Origin: Acinetobacter sp. ANC 4910 | Lineage (GTDB): Bacteria; Pseudomonadota; Gammaproteobacteria; Pseudomonadales; Moraxellaceae | NCBI RefSeq assembly: GCF_004331035.1 | Contig: NZ_SJNT01000014.1 | Span: 22,508 to 86,507 of the forward strand | DNA length: 64,000 nucleotides | Reading direction: 5' to 3' | Shown: positions 50,769 through 61,477 of the stretch, one piece after another | How the letters are laid out: each line of letters starts with the position of its first letter | Position numbering within the stretch: position 1 is the first letter of the stretch | Notes under the pieces: model-generated | Told to the model about the DNA's origin: nothing | What the model saw: the letters and a program-made list of their open reading frames with translations, nothing else | Databases searched by the model: none | Position numbers and translations under genes: made by a program

Positions 50769-51734
50769 TCAACCTGAAATGTGTTGATATAACCAAGGTA
50801 ATCCTGTGGCCAACAGTACACTGATGGCCAAGCCAAACATTAATTTCATGGCATCTTTACTGACATTACGTGAAGTCCGATATTTATTCACTTCAGCCAA
50901 ATGCATGGACAACGCAAACTCACGGCCTGCCAGCAAGCCCAAGAATACCCATGTGGTACTCATTGGAATATTGCTCCACTCTTTAAACACCAACAAAATG
51001 ATGGCATACATAAAGTCGATAATCGTGGCTGAGCGAATATCCGCCACCCCAGTTTTGGTATCAATGATATTTTGAATTGCTCCACCGCGACGGTAAAAAA
51101 TCCAACCGAGCAATACCACAAACACCAAAATGCCAAATATTAAGAATTCAAATGGCACTTGGCGTGGGACATAGACAAAAATATTGGCTAAATCCTGAAT
51201 GAGCCACTGGCTCCACAAAAATGCGGTCGACACCCATTGCAAGCCAATCCAAATATGTGAAGGTTCCTTGTGACGGGTTTTACTTAAATAAATGCTAATC
51301 CCTTTCATCACAAAGCGATAAACCAAAATCGCGACCACAAACGCAACGGCGTAACCCATCATCGATTTGGTCAGCATAGCGCTTAAACTACTCGGAGAAA
51401 AAATCGTGAGCACCAAAAAAGTGGTACTGACTGGAATCCCATATTTGGTCAAAATAATCAATAAAATAGGGGGAACAATATACAGCCAGGTAATGCCTGT
51501 CTCTGGGAAAGGAATGGTGTCTAAACGTCCATAAGAAGCGTCTCCTGTCCCTGAAGCAAACCAGCCATACAGCAACACCACAACCAGAATACTACTGGTA
51601 TACAACCAAAGTACCCACCAAGGTCGGTGAGCATTGGAGGAAATAAAGGTCCCTAAAGTTTGTGGCACATCATTTCCGACAATTGAGTATGCTGCTAAAC
51701 AGAAACCTACAATCATCAAAATTTCAATTGTCAT
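50769..51734 (-). CDS. PiT/Pho-4-like membrane protein
   Basis: A 321-residue polytopic protein with an internal duplication pattern of phosphate/sulfate permeases: SIVGNDVPQTLGTF near the N-terminus and PVSTTFLVL and IPMSTTWVFLGL later. These correspond to the GND and P-x-STT motifs of the inorganic phosphate transporter (PiT) family. It is shorter than typical PiT and may be a divergent subgroup. The substrate is unknown. The gene is monocistronic, divergent from the MFS gene at 52059. Confidence 0.65.
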   Translation of the reverse strand: MTIEILMIVGFCLAAYSIVGNDVPQTLGTFISSNAHRPWWVLWLYTSSILVVVLLYGWFASGTGDASYGRLDTIPFPETGITWLYIVPPILLIILTKYGIPVSTTFLVLTIFSPSSLSAMLTKSMMGYAVAFVVAILVYRFVMKGISIYLSKTRHKEPSHIWIGLQWVSTAFLWSQWLIQDLANIFVYVPRQVPFEFLIFGILVFVVLLGWIFYRRGGAIQNIIDTKTGVADIRSATIIDFMYAIILLVFKEWSNIPMSTTWVFLGLLAGREFALSMHLAEVNKYRTSRNVSKDAMKLMFGLAISVLLATGLPWLYQHISG

Positions 51735-52058
51735 AACACCTAAGCCTTTATCAAAAAAATCTACCCTTGTGGGGTAGCGCTTAAATTATGACATTTTTAT
51801 TTCATTTTAATGACATTGGTGTGACAAGCAGCACACGCCTCTGAATGAATGAGAGCTTTCTCATTGAATTTAACTAGATTATTTCCTCATCTTCAGGTCA
51901 TAAAAAGTAAGCTGACCAATATTCAGACCGCCCAAAATCTCGTTTTCACATCTGGGGACACCAGTTTGATTGCTAATTTATGTGATTTTTTCAGTACTGA
52001 TTCTTTTGCTTTGCTATGATGACTTTCATAGCGTATTAATCAATTCCATTTCTAATCT
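51735..52058. other. Divergent promoter region, PiT-like gene and MFS exporter
   Basis: About 320 nt without a gene. It contains a small perfect inverted repeat, AATGAGA (51848) and TCTCATT (51859), with a 4-nt loop. No regulator gene or known operator was recognised. Confidence 0.4.
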
Positions 52059-53450
52059 ATGAGCCAAGCCATTTCACATCGCGCCTTACAACCTGAATAC
52101 CGACTCTTGGTTTTACTGGTGTCGATTGGCTTTTTTATGCAAGCTTTAGATACCACGATTGTCAACACTGCCATTCCCGCCATGGCCATACATTTACACG
52201 AAGACCCACTGAATATGCACAGTGTGGTGGTGGCGTATGTCTTGGCTGTGGCCGCGTGCATTCCACTAAGTGGCTGGCTCGCCGATCGTTTTGGGGTACG
52301 CAACACCTATTTAGCAGCCATTATCATTTTTACGCTGGCTTCACTGGGTTGTGGTCTATCTCAAAGCCTAAATCAACTGCTGGTATTTCGTATTATTCAA
52401 GGCATCGGAGGAGCATTGCTGTTGCCTGTCGGTCGCTTAGCCATGCTCAAACTGATTCCACGAGATCAATTTTTATCGGCTATGAGTTTAATGAGTCTGG
52501 CGGGTTTGATTGGCCCCTTAATTGGACCAACTTTAGGCGGATGGTTGGTTGAAGTCGCCACTTGGCACTGGATTTTTCTGATTAATTTACCGATGGGCAT
52601 TTTAGGCATTTTAGTGACCTTAAAAGCCTTACCGAATGCCACTGAACCCAGCGTACAAGCCTTCGATTTTAGTGGTTTTCTGTGGTTAGTCATCGCCATG
52701 GTCGGACTGTCTTTAGGCATTGAAAGCTTTGCCAGTACAGCTCATAGTCATTGGCAAGGACTCGCTTTGATTGGACTTGGACTATGCAGCTCAGCCATCT
52801 ATGCCTATCATGCCCACACCCATCAAAATGCCCTGTTTCGCAGCCGATTATTTAAAAACAACATCTATGCGATTGGTATCTTAGGCAATTTTTTTGCACG
52901 ACTAGGTGGCAATGCATTTCCATTTTTACTGCCTTTAATGCTGCAAGTGGCGTTTCATTTTGAACCCTTCATCACAGGATTGATGATGATTCCTTTGGTC
53001 TTGGGCTCATTGATCTCCAAGCCGATTGTACGCCCTGTGATTCAAAAATTTGGTTATCGCACCGTACTGGTCGTCAATACCATACTCGTAGGGAGTGCCC
53101 TCGCCAGTTTCGCGTTGACCACGGCGGATACACCTCTATGGCTAAGAACACTACACTTTTTCATTTGTGGCATGTTGAACTCAACCCAATTTGTCGCCAT
53201 GAATACCTTTACCTTGAAAGACTTGTCTCAACAAAATGCCAGCAGTGGAAACAGTTTCTTGTCCATGATCATGATGCTCTCTATGAGTATTGGGGTCGCA
53301 CTTGCAGGCACATTAATTAACCTCTTTACCGCACATTATGGGGTTGCACAGGTCACGACGGCTTTTCAAATGACCTTTATCTGTCTGGGTGCCATCAATA
53401 TCATCACTGCTGCAATTTTCTGGAAAATTCCCAAAAACAGCAGCTTATAG
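52059..53450 (+). CDS. MFS drug/multidrug exporter, DHA2-like (MdtD-type)
   Basis: A 463-residue transporter with 14 predicted membrane segments of the EmrB/QacA (DHA2) subfamily. The diagnostic motif QALDTTIVNTAIPAMA in segment 1 and GWLADRFGVRN in loop 2 are visible. It looks closest to E. coli MdtD by opening and length. No membrane fusion partner is adjacent, so it likely works alone. The substrate is unknown. Downstream is a GH25 lysozyme gene. Confidence 0.8.
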   Translation: MSQAISHRALQPEYRLLVLLVSIGFFMQALDTTIVNTAIPAMAIHLHEDPLNMHSVVVAYVLAVAACIPLSGWLADRFGVRNTYLAAIIIFTLASLGCGLSQSLNQLLVFRIIQGIGGALLLPVGRLAMLKLIPRDQFLSAMSLMSLAGLIGPLIGPTLGGWLVEVATWHWIFLINLPMGILGILVTLKALPNATEPSVQAFDFSGFLWLVIAMVGLSLGIESFASTAHSHWQGLALIGLGLCSSAIYAYHAHTHQNALFRSRLFKNNIYAIGILGNFFARLGGNAFPFLLPLMLQVAFHFEPFITGLMMIPLVLGSLISKPIVRPVIQKFGYRTVLVVNTILVGSALASFALTTADTPLWLRTLHFFICGMLNSTQFVAMNTFTLKDLSQQNASSGNSFLSMIMMLSMSIGVALAGTLINLFTAHYGVAQVTTAFQMTFICLGAINIITAAIFWKIPKNSSL

Positions 53451-53526
53451 TACTTTTGCAAAACGCACATGGAGTCAATTTTATGATCGCGTTATCATAG
53501 TGCCACTTGATGAGATTAAAACACGC

Positions 53527-54297
53527 ATGACCAAATCAACACGCATAACAAAATCCAGTTCCTTTATTGCTTCCTGCATTGGCGTAGGGACTGTTTGTCT
53601 TGCTGTGATACTCTATGTTTTTATTTTTCATCAAAATACTGCTTCCGCACAAGAATTTCCTGTACAGGGTTTCGATGTCTCCCATCATCAAGGCGAAATT
53701 AACTGGAAACAGGTTCCACATAAAAAGTTCCAGTTTATCTATTTAAAAGCCACCGAAGGGGGCGATTTTAAAGACCGCAAGTTTCAGGACAATTGGCTAC
53801 AAGCCCGTGAACATGGCTTTTTGGTTGGAGCCTATCATTTTTATCGTCTCTGCCGTGATGGCAAAATTCAGGCACAGAATTTTATTGAAACTGTACCCAA
53901 TAAACCCGATGCCCTGCCACCTGTGATTGATTTGGAATATGACAGCAGCTGTATTAATACCTATACCAGAGAACAATTACTGACTGAAATTCAAATTATG
54001 CATGATCAGCTACAACAGCATTATGGTAAACAACCAATTTTTTATATTTCAAAAACTTTCTATAACATTGTTTTAGCAGGTGAATTTAAAAATACACCGC
54101 TTTGGGTGCGTGAATATCAAGGACAACCTGAACTTAAAGGCAATCCCCAATGGACCTTTTGGCAACATACCAATCAGGGCACAATTCAGGGCATCAGCAA
54201 ACCCGTCGATATGAACGTCTTTCATGGCTCAGTGTATGACTGGAGTATCTTCTTACAAAAGAACGGGATTCAACCGCTTACGCCCACCACACCTTAA
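53527..54297 (+). CDS. Membrane-anchored GH25 muramidase (lysozyme)
   Basis: A 256-residue protein with an N-terminal signal anchor (about residues 12-36) and a glycoside hydrolase family 25 domain (about 45-245). Catalytic-site features are GFDVSHHQG with D50, and PPVIDLEYD with D135 and E137. GH25 enzymes cleave the MurNAc-GlcNAc bond. The open frame extends into the preceding MFS gene, but the ATG at 53527 is the only in-frame start beyond its stop. Weak Shine-Dalgarno. The anchor suggests remodelling of host or self peptidoglycan at the inner-membrane surface. Confidence 0.82.
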   Translation: MTKSTRITKSSSFIASCIGVGTVCLAVILYVFIFHQNTASAQEFPVQGFDVSHHQGEINWKQVPHKKFQFIYLKATEGGDFKDRKFQDNWLQAREHGFLVGAYHFYRLCRDGKIQAQNFIETVPNKPDALPPVIDLEYDSSCINTYTREQLLTEIQIMHDQLQQHYGKQPIFYISKTFYNIVLAGEFKNTPLWVREYQGQPELKGNPQWTFWQHTNQGTIQGISKPVDMNVFHGSVYDWSIFLQKNGIQPLTPTTP

Positions 54298-54430
54298 AAA
54301 CTTTTTTATGACCCATTCACGGATTAGCGCTATTCGCCGTCATATTCTGTCGTGCTAATTGCTGTAGTGCTACACAGCTTTGCTGGGGCATGCCATACTC
54401 TTGAACAGTGGTGCATTAGTTTTGGGTGAT

Positions 54431-55486
54431 ATGAGAAAAATCATACATATTGATATGGATGCGTTTTTTGCATCGGTAGAATTACGTGATCGTCCCGATC
54501 TGCAACACTTGCCTGTGGTGATTTCATCGCATCATCCGCGTGCAGTCATTGCCGCAGCCTCTTATCCCGCACGACAATTTGGGCTACGTTCCGCCATGTC
54601 CATGACCCAAGCGAGAAAACTCTGCCCGCAGGTCGTGGTGATTGAACCCAACTTTAATCAATATCGTGAAGTTTCCGTACAAATTCACCAAATTTTCCAA
54701 TGCTATACGCCATTGATTGAACCATTATCTTTAGACGAAGCCTATCTGGACGTTACCGAAAATTTATATGGTTTATCTAGTGCAACCGAAGTGGCGCAAC
54801 GTATCCGTACCGAAATTTTCCAAAAGACGGGTCTAACTGCTTCGGCTGGGGTGGCACCGAATAAATTTCTGGCAAAAATTGCCTCGGATTGGAATAAACC
54901 TGATGGGCTCTGTGTCATTAAACCCAACCAAGTACAAAGCTTTATTCAGCATTTGGCCCTCAAAAAAATTCCAGGCGTCGGAAAAGTTACTCAAGAAAAA
55001 TTGCGACAACTGCATTTGGAAACCTTGGGCGATTTACAGAAAATTGAGGAAAGTACCCTGACTCATCATTTTGGTAAGTATGGTCACCAATTATTTTTAT
55101 ATGCACAAGGCATTGATGAACGTCCTGTACAGGTGGAGCGTGAACGGCAGCAAATTTCCAAAGAAACCACATTTGATGATGATTTTACCTTACAACAATG
55201 CCAACCCTATTGGGCAAAACTCACGGCGCAGGTCTGGGAAAGTTTAAATAAAAAACAGCTTATGGCACGCGGAGTAACCGTCAAACTCAAATTAAAAAAC
55301 TTTCAGGTTCTTCAGCACAGCAAAAGTTTTAAAACGCCTTTAAATAATCTTGCAGAACTGACCCAAGTTTTAGACCTGTTACTCAGTGAAATGTATATTC
55401 CTGCCGAATATCAATTCCGCCTGATCGGTGTGGGTGTCTACCAATTAAACCCTGCTAATGATCTACCCCAACTAAGTCTCTGGTAA
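54431..55486 (+). CDS. dinB: DNA polymerase IV
   Basis: A 351-residue Y-family polymerase that performs error-prone translesion synthesis. The catalytic acidic motifs [12 protein letters not shown] and SLDEAYLDV are intact, and the little-finger domain is present. The frame opens further upstream at 54380, but the family begins with [13 protein letters not shown]. Acinetobacter lacks a canonical LexA; UmuDAb-type control is possible, and no certain box was found. Confidence 0.93.
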   Translation: MRKIIHIDMDAFFASVELRDRPDLQHLPVVISSHHPRAVIAAASYPARQFGLRSAMSMTQARKLCPQVVVIEPNFNQYREVSVQIHQIFQCYTPLIEPLSLDEAYLDVTENLYGLSSATEVAQRIRTEIFQKTGLTASAGVAPNKFLAKIASDWNKPDGLCVIKPNQVQSFIQHLALKKIPGVGKVTQEKLRQLHLETLGDLQKIEESTLTHHFGKYGHQLFLYAQGIDERPVQVERERQQISKETTFDDDFTLQQCQPYWAKLTAQVWESLNKKQLMARGVTVKLKLKNFQVLQHSKSFKTPLNNLAELTQVLDLLLSEMYIPAEYQFRLIGVGVYQLNPANDLPQLSLW

Positions 55487-55906
55487 GTCCAATTTTGTGT
55501 CTTTTTTAAACAAAAGAATAAAAATACAACAATTAATCCCACACTTTTTTTATTTTTAGGTTAACCTATTTCACGCGGTACATTATCCATGTAAACGCTG
55601 AAATGCTAAAAATCACCTTTACTTTTAGCATGTTGTCCTGTGGTGAACGCGACGATCCAATCCGAGTATTACAGGGCAATTCTGAACATATTACATGGGT
55701 TTTGTTGTTCTTCTGATTCAAACAATAAGAAATCAAACTGTATCAACCTTATTCTGTCTATTGTTATTCACACTTTCAAACCATATTTTCCAATGACTCC
55801 GCAAAGAAATTGCCCCTTCGCTTGCTTTATAGGTCATACAAAACACCATTTGCAGATCATCACGGATCACGTAAACTGACCGTTCTCTTTACATCATGGA
55901 AATCAC
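55487..55906. other. Intergenic region between dinB and ridA
   Basis: About 420 nt. A hairpin, ATGCTAAAA (55603-55611) and TTTTAGCAT (55623-55631), lies in the middle. A 79-codon ORF (55640-55879) has no ribosome-binding site or recognisable sequence. No terminator with a T-run was seen directly after dinB. Confidence 0.4.
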
Positions 55907-56263
55907 ATGACGGTTCAACGTTTACATGTCGAAAAGCGTTTTTCTGAAATTGCCATTTCAGGTAACTTGGTTCATCTTGCAGGTCAACTTGCAGCAGATA
56001 CCAGTCTCGATATTAAAGGACAAACCCAACAGACTTTAGACATTATTGATCGTTTTCTGGCCGATGCAGGCACAGATAAACGCCATATTTTGTCGGTCAT
56101 GATTTTTTTGAAAGATATTGAAAATGATTATGCAGGCATGAATGAAGTTTGGGATGCATGGTGTGCAGATATGCAAGCGCTGCCTCGCACCTGCGTTGAA
56201 GCAAAAATGTACACACCTGATGTACTGGTTGAAATGACCGTGACTGCCGTCCGTCCAGAATAA
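55907..56263 (+). CDS. RidA/YjgF-family protein
   Basis: A 118-residue protein of the RidA superfamily (YjgF/YER057c/UK114), many of which deaminate reactive imine/enamine intermediates. The family features GNLVHLAGQLA and LPRTCVEAKM are visible. The catalytic Arg equivalent is in PRTCVEA. It belongs to a shorter, Rid-like subgroup; deaminase activity is unproven here. It is followed by a terminator that overlaps the next gene's stop codon. Confidence 0.8.
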   Translation: MTVQRLHVEKRFSEIAISGNLVHLAGQLAADTSLDIKGQTQQTLDIIDRFLADAGTDKRHILSVMIFLKDIENDYAGMNEVWDAWCADMQALPRTCVEAKMYTPDVLVEMTVTAVRPE

Positions 56264-56272
56264 TCTGAACTT

Positions 56273-56306
56273 AAATCAGCTTGAACATGCATTCAAGCTG
56301 ATTTTA
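56273..56306. terminator. Bidirectional terminator between ridA-like and DUF2726 genes
   Basis: AAATCAGCTTGAA (56273-56285) and TTCAAGCTGATTT (56292-56304) form a 13-bp stem with a 6-nt loop, between convergent genes. It reaches the stop codon of the DUF2726 gene. Confidence 0.75.
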
Positions 56307-56849
56307 ACCCCATAGTTTCAACTTACGTTTTTCATGATTGTGATAAAAGTTATACTTTTTCAAAGACGTATCCAACTCTTGAGTATCTGGCTCTCGCCAC
56401 TCTTTGCGAATTTCCCCTAAAAAGTCCCGTCGAATTTGCTGATAACTCGGCACTTCGTCATAACGAATCACACGATAACCAGCCATATCTAATAACGCAT
56501 CTTTATACTGTGTTTGCTGAAAGCGCTTTAATGCATTCGGATCATCTAAACCAATAATCGCCACAATCTGATGGGATGCATCGAGAATTACAAAATCTGC
56601 CAATAAATTACGATACTTATTTCGAGTACGACTATATTTGGTCGTCATCAATGCGTCATAAGACACATGGGCCAAAATGGTGTAGCTTGGGAGAATTTCT
56701 TTTAAACGTGCAAAGGTCAACTGCTGATTCAAACTAAAAACTGCACGCCGCTTAAGCACACTATCTTGTTGTTTTGATTGATTATTAAAACTTTTAAAAA
56801 TCATAAAACTAAACAACAATAGGAGTCCAATCAGTAAATATATACTCAT
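56304..56849 (-). CDS. DUF2726 domain protein, membrane-anchored
   Basis: A 181-residue protein with an N-terminal transmembrane segment (residues about 3-18) and a DUF2726 domain (about 40-155). The domain resembles the restriction-endonuclease-like fold; visible features are RNKYRNLLADFVILDA, VAIIGLDDP and YKDALLDMAGYRVIRYDE. The PD-(D/E)xK-like residues (D, then E or D, then K) can be placed loosely. Function unknown. Confidence 0.75.
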   Translation of the reverse strand: MSIYLLIGLLLLFSFMIFKSFNNQSKQQDSVLKRRAVFSLNQQLTFARLKEILPSYTILAHVSYDALMTTKYSRTRNKYRNLLADFVILDASHQIVAIIGLDDPNALKRFQQTQYKDALLDMAGYRVIRYDEVPSYQQIRRDFLGEIRKEWREPDTQELDTSLKKYNFYHNHEKRKLKLWG

Positions 56850-57172
56850 AAATTAATTCCTTTAATCTATTCTTATAATCCTAGGGCTTTATATCGATTT
56901 TTCTTGTCATTAATCGATTATAGCGCCTCTATTTTTATTCAAGCGTTCAAGTTAAAAAACGATATTTATCTTGACGAAATTATTATAAAAACCGACCACA
57001 CATCACTTGACGCGAGCCAATTAACTCGTATGTTTTTTATACATACATAAATTGAATAAAATTACTTTAGCCTAATCCTCAAGCAAGATGCAATTCATCT
57101 TAAGTCTTGAACAGGAAAATTCCGACGAACTGAAGCCTAAAAAAAGACGCCGAAGCGTCTTTTTTACCGATC
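56850..57172. other. Intergenic region between the DUF2726 gene and ygiQ
   Basis: About 320 nt of AT-rich sequence holding the promoter of the DUF2726 gene and, at its right end, the ygiQ terminator. A short hairpin, AAGATG and CATCTT near 57085-57101, is present. No gene was seen. Confidence 0.4.
57139..57165. terminator. Terminator after ygiQ
   Basis: AGACGC and GCGTCT flank a CGAA tetraloop with A7 and T6 tails, just past the ygiQ stop on the minus strand. Confidence 0.85.
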
Positions 57173-59584
57173 TTAAGCACGTGCTTTCGGATTTTTTCTT
57201 TTCTTTGATGCAGTTGCATTAAAAGGACGTTTCTCACCCGTTTCGCGTGGTGGTAAACCTGTATGTTGCGTCAAAATCTGACCACGTTCAGGATGTTTCT
57301 TGGTGTTCGATGGGCGTGATTGATTTTCCGCATGTTGATTACGGCTCTCCCCATTACGCTTTTGCGAATCACCATCCACCGTCGAGTTTTTCTTACGTGC
57401 AGACTGATACTGACCTTCGGTTCCTTGCGGTTGATAGGTTGGAATCAAATGTTGCTTAGAGTTACCAATCAAGTCTTGGCGGCCCATCTCTTTTAAAGCA
57501 TCGCGAAGTAGCGGCCAGTTGTTTGGATCATGATAACGCAAGAATGCTTTGTGCAGACGACGACGCTTTTCGCCTTTCACAATATCAACGTTTTCTGTAT
57601 AACGCGCCACTTTGGCCAACGGGTTTTTACCTGTGTGATACATGGTCGTTGCAGTAGCCATTGGAGATGGATAGAAGGTCTGTACCTGATCGGCACGGAA
57701 ACCATTCTTTTTCAACCAAATTGCCAAGTTCATCATATCGTATTCGGTTGTACCCGGATGTGCAGCAATGAAGTACGGAATGAGATACTGCTCTTTACCC
57801 GCTTCCTTACTGAAACGATCAAACATTTGTTTGAAACGGTCATAGGTCCCGATTCCCGGTTTCATCATCTTAGACAATGGACCTTTTTCGGTATGTTCAG
57901 GTGCAATCTTTAAGTAACCACCTACGTGATGTGTCACTAACTCTTTGACGTATTCAGGATTCAGTACCGCTAAGTCATAACGCAGACCCGAACCAATTAG
58001 AATCTTTTTGATGCCTTTAATGGCACGTGCTTTACGATATAACTGCGTTAAAGGTGCATGGTCTGTGTGTAAATTTTGGCATACACCTGGATAAACACAC
58101 GATGGTTTACGACAGTTCTTTTCAATTTCAGGGTCTTTACAATGCAAACGATACATGTTTGCTGTTGGCCCACCCAAGTCAGAAATGATGCCAGTAAAGC
58201 CCGGTGCGGTATCACGAATTTTTTCAACTTCGCGTAAAATTGATTCTTCTGAACGGTTTTGAATGATGCGTCCTTCGTGTTCTGTAATAGAACAGAAGGT
58301 ACAACCACCAAAACAGCCCCGCATGATGTTCACAGAAAACTTGATCATGTCAAATGCAGGGAAACGCGCATCACCATACACCGGATGTGGTAAACGTGCA
58401 TACGGTAAATCAAACACATAGTCCATTTCTTCCGTGGTTAACGGAATTGGTGGTGCATTTAACCAAACATCACGCTCGCCATGCTTTTGTACCAAAGCAC
58501 GTGCATTGCCCGGATTGGTTTCCAAGTGCAAAATACGGTTGGCATGTGCATATAAAACAGGATCGTCTGCCACCTCTTCAAATGCAGGTAAACGAATCAC
58601 AGCCAACTCACGCGGTGGTAATTTGTGCTTAATCGCTTTAGATGGTGCTGCTTTTAACTGGACAATTTGCGTATCTACATCCAACTGATCGCCTTCACGA
58701 ATAATCGGGTTGGCAACCAGTTCTTTTTGAAAATTTTGGTATTGGGTTAAAGAATTACCCTTATCTTTTTCAATTTCACAGCCATCTAAATCTTCAGTCA
58801 TGACATAAGGATTGATGATCGGATCAACACGACCAATGGCATCCACATCATTCGATGCAATTTCGACAAATTTAGCTTTAGATGCGCGGTTATGCTTATT
58901 AATAATAAATGCCGTGCCACGAACATCAGTAATTTCGTGGATTTTTTCACCTTTGGCTAAACGATGCATCACTTCAGTGATTGAACGCTCACCATTACCA
59001 TACATCAATAAATCCGCTTTAGAATCCATTAATACTGAACGACGGACTTTGTCTGACCAATAATCATAATGGGCAATACGACGCAAAGAGGCTTCAATGC
59101 CACCTAATAAAACAGGCACATCTGGAAATGCTTCACGCACACGTTGGCAATAGACTGTCGCTGCACGATCTGGACGTTTATTCGGCACATTGTCTGGTGA
59201 ATAGGCATCATCCGAACGGATTTTACGGTCAGCCGTATAACGGTTGATCATCGAATCCATATTCCCTGCGGTCACACCCCAAGCGATATTCGGTTTACCC
59301 AAAACGCGAAATGCTTCAGCATTGGTCCAATCAGGTTGCGAAATAATGCCGACACGAAAACCTTGTGCTTCTAGAGTACGACCAATAATGCCCGAACAAA
59401 ATGAGGGATGATCAATATAAGCATCACCACACACCAAAATAAAGTCGCAGCTATCCCAACCGAGTTGATCCATTTCCTCACGCGACATCGGCAAAAATGG
59501 CGCAGGTTCAAAACATGACGCCCAATATTTGTCGTAATCAAACAACGCTTTTGGCGCAGTCTGCATAGTATAAGCAGTAGACAT
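57173..59584 (-). CDS. ygiQ: YgiQ-family radical SAM protein
   Basis: An 803-residue radical-SAM protein. The N-terminal cobalamin-binding-like region precedes the iron-sulfur motif C424-x3-C428-x2-C431 ([11 protein letters not shown]). A second cysteine group ([12 protein letters not shown]) lies about 70-80 residues later, and a DUF3362-like region and basic, low-complexity tail end the protein. The ATG at 59584 gives the family start; a frame 12 codons longer exists. The substrate is unknown. The C-terminal tail from residue 720 is Lys/Arg/Gln-rich. Confidence 0.88.
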   Translation of the reverse strand: MSTAYTMQTAPKALFDYDKYWASCFEPAPFLPMSREEMDQLGWDSCDFILVCGDAYIDHPSFCSGIIGRTLEAQGFRVGIISQPDWTNAEAFRVLGKPNIAWGVTAGNMDSMINRYTADRKIRSDDAYSPDNVPNKRPDRAATVYCQRVREAFPDVPVLLGGIEASLRRIAHYDYWSDKVRRSVLMDSKADLLMYGNGERSITEVMHRLAKGEKIHEITDVRGTAFIINKHNRASKAKFVEIASNDVDAIGRVDPIINPYVMTEDLDGCEIEKDKGNSLTQYQNFQKELVANPIIREGDQLDVDTQIVQLKAAPSKAIKHKLPPRELAVIRLPAFEEVADDPVLYAHANRILHLETNPGNARALVQKHGERDVWLNAPPIPLTTEEMDYVFDLPYARLPHPVYGDARFPAFDMIKFSVNIMRGCFGGCTFCSITEHEGRIIQNRSEESILREVEKIRDTAPGFTGIISDLGGPTANMYRLHCKDPEIEKNCRKPSCVYPGVCQNLHTDHAPLTQLYRKARAIKGIKKILIGSGLRYDLAVLNPEYVKELVTHHVGGYLKIAPEHTEKGPLSKMMKPGIGTYDRFKQMFDRFSKEAGKEQYLIPYFIAAHPGTTEYDMMNLAIWLKKNGFRADQVQTFYPSPMATATTMYHTGKNPLAKVARYTENVDIVKGEKRRRLHKAFLRYHDPNNWPLLRDALKEMGRQDLIGNSKQHLIPTYQPQGTEGQYQSARKKNSTVDGDSQKRNGESRNQHAENQSRPSNTKKHPERGQILTQHTGLPPRETGEKRPFNATASKKRKNPKARA

Positions 59585-59781
59585 GGCTAGCAATTCTCGG
59601 CTGGCAGATGGAAGATCCAAAATAGATCAAAGATGAAAGCCGATCATTTTACCATGAATTTCACTCATCTTGCTTGATTAAAATATATACAAAAACAAGC
59701 ATCTAAAAATTTATGTTTATTGTGAAATCAAAATCATGCAGATTAAACATCTGCATGTTGATGCGGCTGCCTGAGATCATT

Positions 59782-59827
59782 AAAACACCACCCTTTCTAT
59801 CGCCTTGGCTTCGATCAGGTGGTGTTT
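59782..59827. terminator. Terminator after the aromatic-acid MFS gene
   Basis: AAACACCACC and GGTGGTGTTT form a 10-bp stem around a 25-nt loop that itself contains ATCG and CGAT. It lies about 30 nt past the MFS stop on the minus strand. Confidence 0.6.
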
Positions 59828-59857
59828 AAAATCAGCTTTTCTTTTATGCAGCTTAGG

Positions 59858-61231
59858 TCATGAGCTTGTGATTGAACGCTTTGCTGTCTCTAGGTTTGGC
59901 TGTTCTTGTTGTGTACTACCATCGACAGAAGCTTTTAGGTTCACCATAAATACCGCTAAGGCAGCAATAATGCCGGGAATTGCAATCACCATAAAGTTCA
60001 TTTGATGCGGCAACTGCAAGGTCAATAATGCACCTGTCAAAATAGGTCCCACAATTGCGCCAATACGCCCAATTCCTGATGCCCAGCCCATACCTGTAGA
60101 ACGTACTGCGGTTGGGTAGAACTGTGCTACAAAGGTGTAGAGTAAAATTTGTGAACCAATGGTTGCTGCACCTGCCAGTGCAATCAACGTGTACAACACC
60201 GCCTGTGGGCTATTAAAACCAAGTAAAATCAAGGCTAAAGCGCCTACAGTAAACATAATACTCAATACAGGTTTAAGATGAAAACGATCAGCCAAAGCTC
60301 CACCACCAATCGCACCGACCATGCCACCAATATTCAAGGCAAACAGGAACAACATACTCGCACCGAGTGAATAGCCTGCTTGAATCATCAATTTTGGCAA
60401 CCAACTACCCAGTGCATAAACCATCAGTAAGCACATGAAAAAGGCGACCCAGAACATCAGAGTACTGAACATGCGACCTTGTTGGAACAAGGCACGTAAG
60501 GGTGCTTCATCGCCTGCGATGACGTCATTCAATACAAAGCGTGTTTCTGTATGTATGTTTTGTTCAGGGCTGATTTTTTGCACAATCTGCGCCACTTGTG
60601 CAGTTTCACCTTTTTGGGTTAAGAACATTAAAGATTCGGGTAAAAACTTCCAAATAATAGGTAAAGCCACGAATGGAATCCCTGCAATAATGAACATGAT
60701 TTTCCAGCCGTAATCTGTCACCAGCCATGCCCCCAATAAAGCGGAAGTCATCCCACCAATCGCATATCCGCTAAACATGACGGCAACCAAAGTGCTACGA
60801 ATACGTTTTGGTGCATATTCAGTCATCAAGGCAACCACATTTGGCATGACCCCCCCTATACCCAACCCAGCAAGAAATCTTAAAATGCCAAATTCAACAG
60901 GTGAGGAAGCAAAAGCGCCTAAAAAGGTAAACCCACTGAAGATTGCTACACAGATCATAATGGTTTTTTTACGACCTAATTTATCAGACAACGTACCAAA
61001 ACTCATGGCACCAAACATCATACCAAACAATGCCGTACTGGCGAGTAAACCTGCTTGTACCGCGCTCAGCCCCCACTCTTGCATCAATAAAGGCAAGGCA
61101 ACGCCATAAATGACCAAATCATAACCATCAAAAATAATAATCAGTAAACACCAAATCAAAACACTCCAATGAAAAGGAGTAAATTTGGCTTCATCGACCA
61201 CCGTATTTATATTTAAAGTTTGTGTGCTCAC
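59858..61231 (-). CDS. MFS aromatic-acid:proton symporter (AAHS family, BenK/PcaK-like)
   Basis: A 457-residue 12-TM transporter of the aromatic acid:H+ symporter family. FDGYDLVIYGVALPLL in segment 1 and SDKLGRKKT in loop 2 are the family marks. Acinetobacter BenK, VanK and PcaK belong here. No benzoate or protocatechuate genes are adjacent, so the substrate is uncertain. A remnant of a similar transporter occurs at 63432-63740. It is transcribed alone and ends at a terminator. Confidence 0.8.
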   Translation of the reverse strand: MSTQTLNINTVVDEAKFTPFHWSVLIWCLLIIIFDGYDLVIYGVALPLLMQEWGLSAVQAGLLASTALFGMMFGAMSFGTLSDKLGRKKTIMICVAIFSGFTFLGAFASSPVEFGILRFLAGLGIGGVMPNVVALMTEYAPKRIRSTLVAVMFSGYAIGGMTSALLGAWLVTDYGWKIMFIIAGIPFVALPIIWKFLPESLMFLTQKGETAQVAQIVQKISPEQNIHTETRFVLNDVIAGDEAPLRALFQQGRMFSTLMFWVAFFMCLLMVYALGSWLPKLMIQAGYSLGASMLFLFALNIGGMVGAIGGGALADRFHLKPVLSIMFTVGALALILLGFNSPQAVLYTLIALAGAATIGSQILLYTFVAQFYPTAVRSTGMGWASGIGRIGAIVGPILTGALLTLQLPHQMNFMVIAIPGIIAALAVFMVNLKASVDGSTQQEQPNLETAKRSITSS

Positions 61232-61477
61232 GCTTCACCTCCAACTTGTGAAATCATCCTAAAATAGATTTACACAATGCGGTAAAGCTGCTTTATTGTC
61301 CAAAACCGATTGCATATATAGATATGCCACAAAGGTATGCAATTACTTCATTATTCATGCTTTTATCATCTTTAAGATATAAGCATTCAAACCATATACC
61401 AGGTCTTAACAAAGTTTGACTGGGAAAACATGCCATAAATGGTTAATTTAAATACAAGAATAAAAAATGGAACCCTC

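Noticed and set aside
55640..55879. 79-codon ORF between dinB and the RidA-family gene
   Set aside because: GTG start without a Shine-Dalgarno, no recognisable sequence, unusual composition.
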